Assembly: GCA_018667205.1 (NCBI GenBank)
Contig: JABIVN010000498.1
Span: forward strand, 1-6,906
Direction: 5' to 3'
Source of the DNA: Gammaproteobacteria bacterium
GTDB lineage: Bacteria > Pseudomonadota > Gammaproteobacteria > Pseudomonadales > Azotimanducaceae
Length of the DNA: 6,906 nt
Part shown: positions 6,373-6,906 of the stretch, in pieces
How the letters are laid out: the number at the start of each line of letters is the position of its first letter
Position numbering within the stretch: position 1 is the stretch's first letter
Made by a program: the position numbers and the translations under genes
The notes under the pieces: generated by a model
The model's database searches: none
What the model was told of the DNA's origin: nothing
What the model saw: only the letters and a program-made list of their open reading frames with translations

Positions 6373-6380
6373 GATATTGT
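6344..6380. repeat. Inverted repeat ACAATATC-N21-GATATTGT bracketing the possible promoter
   Basis: Perfect 8-base arms lie at 6344-6351 and 6373-6380, 29 bases apart start to start. One arm overlaps the proposed -10 and the other directly precedes the proposed -35. A further GATATT occurs at 6410-6415. Such spacing, nearly three helical turns, is compatible with two half-sites on one DNA face, but may be chance in AT-rich DNA. Confidence 0.4.
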
Positions 6381-6420
6381 CAGTTCCAAATTTTTTGTCT
6401 TAACCTATTGATATTTAAAT

Positions 6421-6906
6421 CTAATTTAAAGAGTAGTGAGTAACCGTTCCCAGGAAGACACTAAGCCCTACCCAGTGATTATTCAGAAAAGCCTTAAAGC
6501 AGCCTTCGCGGGATCGGTTCCATGTGAGGTAGTGTTGATAGATAAAAAGCCCAGTAGCGCTGCTAAGTCCCAAGTAATAGTAGACGGAAAACTCAACGGA
6601 ACGGGTCACCAGCAATAGCGTACTGATAAACGAAATTTGGAGGATCGCAATGATGGGCCTATCCAGTTCCGCGAATAGAATGGCTGTCGATTTTATACCT
6701 AGCTTAATGTCGTCGTCCCGGTCCACCATGGCATATTGTGTATCGTAAGCGACGACCCAAAGGAGATTAGCGATCAGCAATAACCACGCAACGTTCGCAA
6801 TCTCATTGCTGACCGCGGTAAAAGTCATCAGGATGCCCCAGGAAAATGCGATTCCAAGTACTGCCTGCGGCATGTAGGTGTAGCGTTTCATGAAAGGATA
6901 GATGAC
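6421..6906 (-). CDS. ubiA: 4-hydroxybenzoate polyprenyltransferase UbiA, C-terminal part (5' end outside window)
   Basis: The last 161 codons of an integral-membrane prenyltransferase that attaches the polyprenyl tail to 4-hydroxybenzoate in ubiquinone synthesis. The reading frame stays open past MKRYT to the window edge, giving VIYPFMKRYTYMPQ. UbiA proteins are about 290 residues, so a little over half is present. The second aspartate-rich motif is clear (YDTQYAMVDRDDD, fragment residues 54-66), followed by LGIKSTAILF and the C-terminal CFKAFLNNHWVG typical of the proteobacterial enzyme. Membrane segments fall at about 13-31, 38-53, 84-100, 107-123 and 146-158. The first NDxxDxxxD motif lies outside the window. 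It reads in the same direction as the TrmB-type operon, ending 139 bases before it. Its presence implies an aerobic ubiquinone-using proteobacterium. Confidence 0.95.
   Translation of the reverse strand, partial: VIYPFMKRYTYMPQAVLGIAFSWGILMTFTAVSNEIANVAWLLLIANLLWVVAYDTQYAMVDRDDDIKLGIKSTAILFAELDRPIIAILQISFISTLLLVTRSVEFSVYYYLGLSSATGLFIYQHYLTWNRSREGCFKAFLNNHWVGLSVFLGTVTHYSLN

Larger units (their letters stand above)
6282..6420 (-). promoter_or_regulatory. Intergenic control region between ubiA and the TrmB-type operon
   Basis: This 139-base AT-rich gap is the only substantial non-coding stretch in the window and must carry the minus-strand operon's promoter unless ubiA reads through. It contains three sets of inverted repeats, described separately, and an ATTTAAAT palindrome at 6413-6420 next to the ubiA stop. 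I see no convincing rho-independent terminator for ubiA: the only run of six Ts (6391-6396) is on the plus strand, the wrong orientation. Confidence 0.7.

Noticed and set aside
6363..6396. Possible plus-strand terminator: TTTGG/CCAAA stem followed by six Ts
   Set aside because: The stem is only 5 weak pairs with an 18-base loop, and no plus-strand gene ends there.
6436..6618. 60-codon plus-strand open frame opposite ubiA
   Set aside because: Covered by clear UbiA coding sequence on the other strand, with no independent support.

Overview
The window looks like a stretch of proteobacterial chromosome, most likely from a gammaproteobacterium and possibly a marine hydrocarbon- or organic-acid-using one. 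The evidence is indirect: a gammaproteobacterial-type UbiA (ubiquinone pathway) at the right edge, a CYP153-type P450 at the left edge, a TRAP transporter, moderate GC content and tightly packed genes. No species can be named from this sequence.

Layout. The left half (1-2634) is a plus-strand run: the last 108 codons of a CYP153-like cytochrome P450, a luciferase-like (LLM, TIGR03619-type) flavin/F420 oxidoreductase and an amidase-signature hydrolase, separated by only 10 and 20 bases. The right half (2631-6281) is a minus-strand run, read right to left: a TrmB-family regulator, a class IV PLP aminotransferase, then the small and large membrane subunits of a TRAP transporter of the FcbT2/FcbT3 (mannitol/chloroaromatic, 2-oxoacid) type. 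The two runs converge and share a CTAG at 2631-2634 in which both stop codons lie. At the far right (6421-6906), also on the minus strand, is the C-terminal half of ubiA, a housekeeping gene that borders the accessory locus.

The only substantial regulatory space is the 139-base gap between ubiA and the TrmB-type gene (6282-6420). It holds a perfect 7+7 inverted repeat with a 5-base spacer (6305-6323), a second 7+7 pair around it (6288-6294 and 6324-6330), an 8+8 pair bracketing a possible promoter (6344-6351 and 6373-6380), and a nonamer that recurs in both flanking genes. These are candidate operators for the regulator acting on its own operon.

Working together (inference): the minus-strand operon looks like regulated uptake of an organic acid plus transamination of an amino acid/2-oxoacid. 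The plus-strand operon looks like oxidative and hydrolytic attack on a hydrophobic or amide-containing compound. The TRAP permease has no periplasmic receptor gene in the window. No RNA genes, mobile elements or CRISPR arrays were seen.
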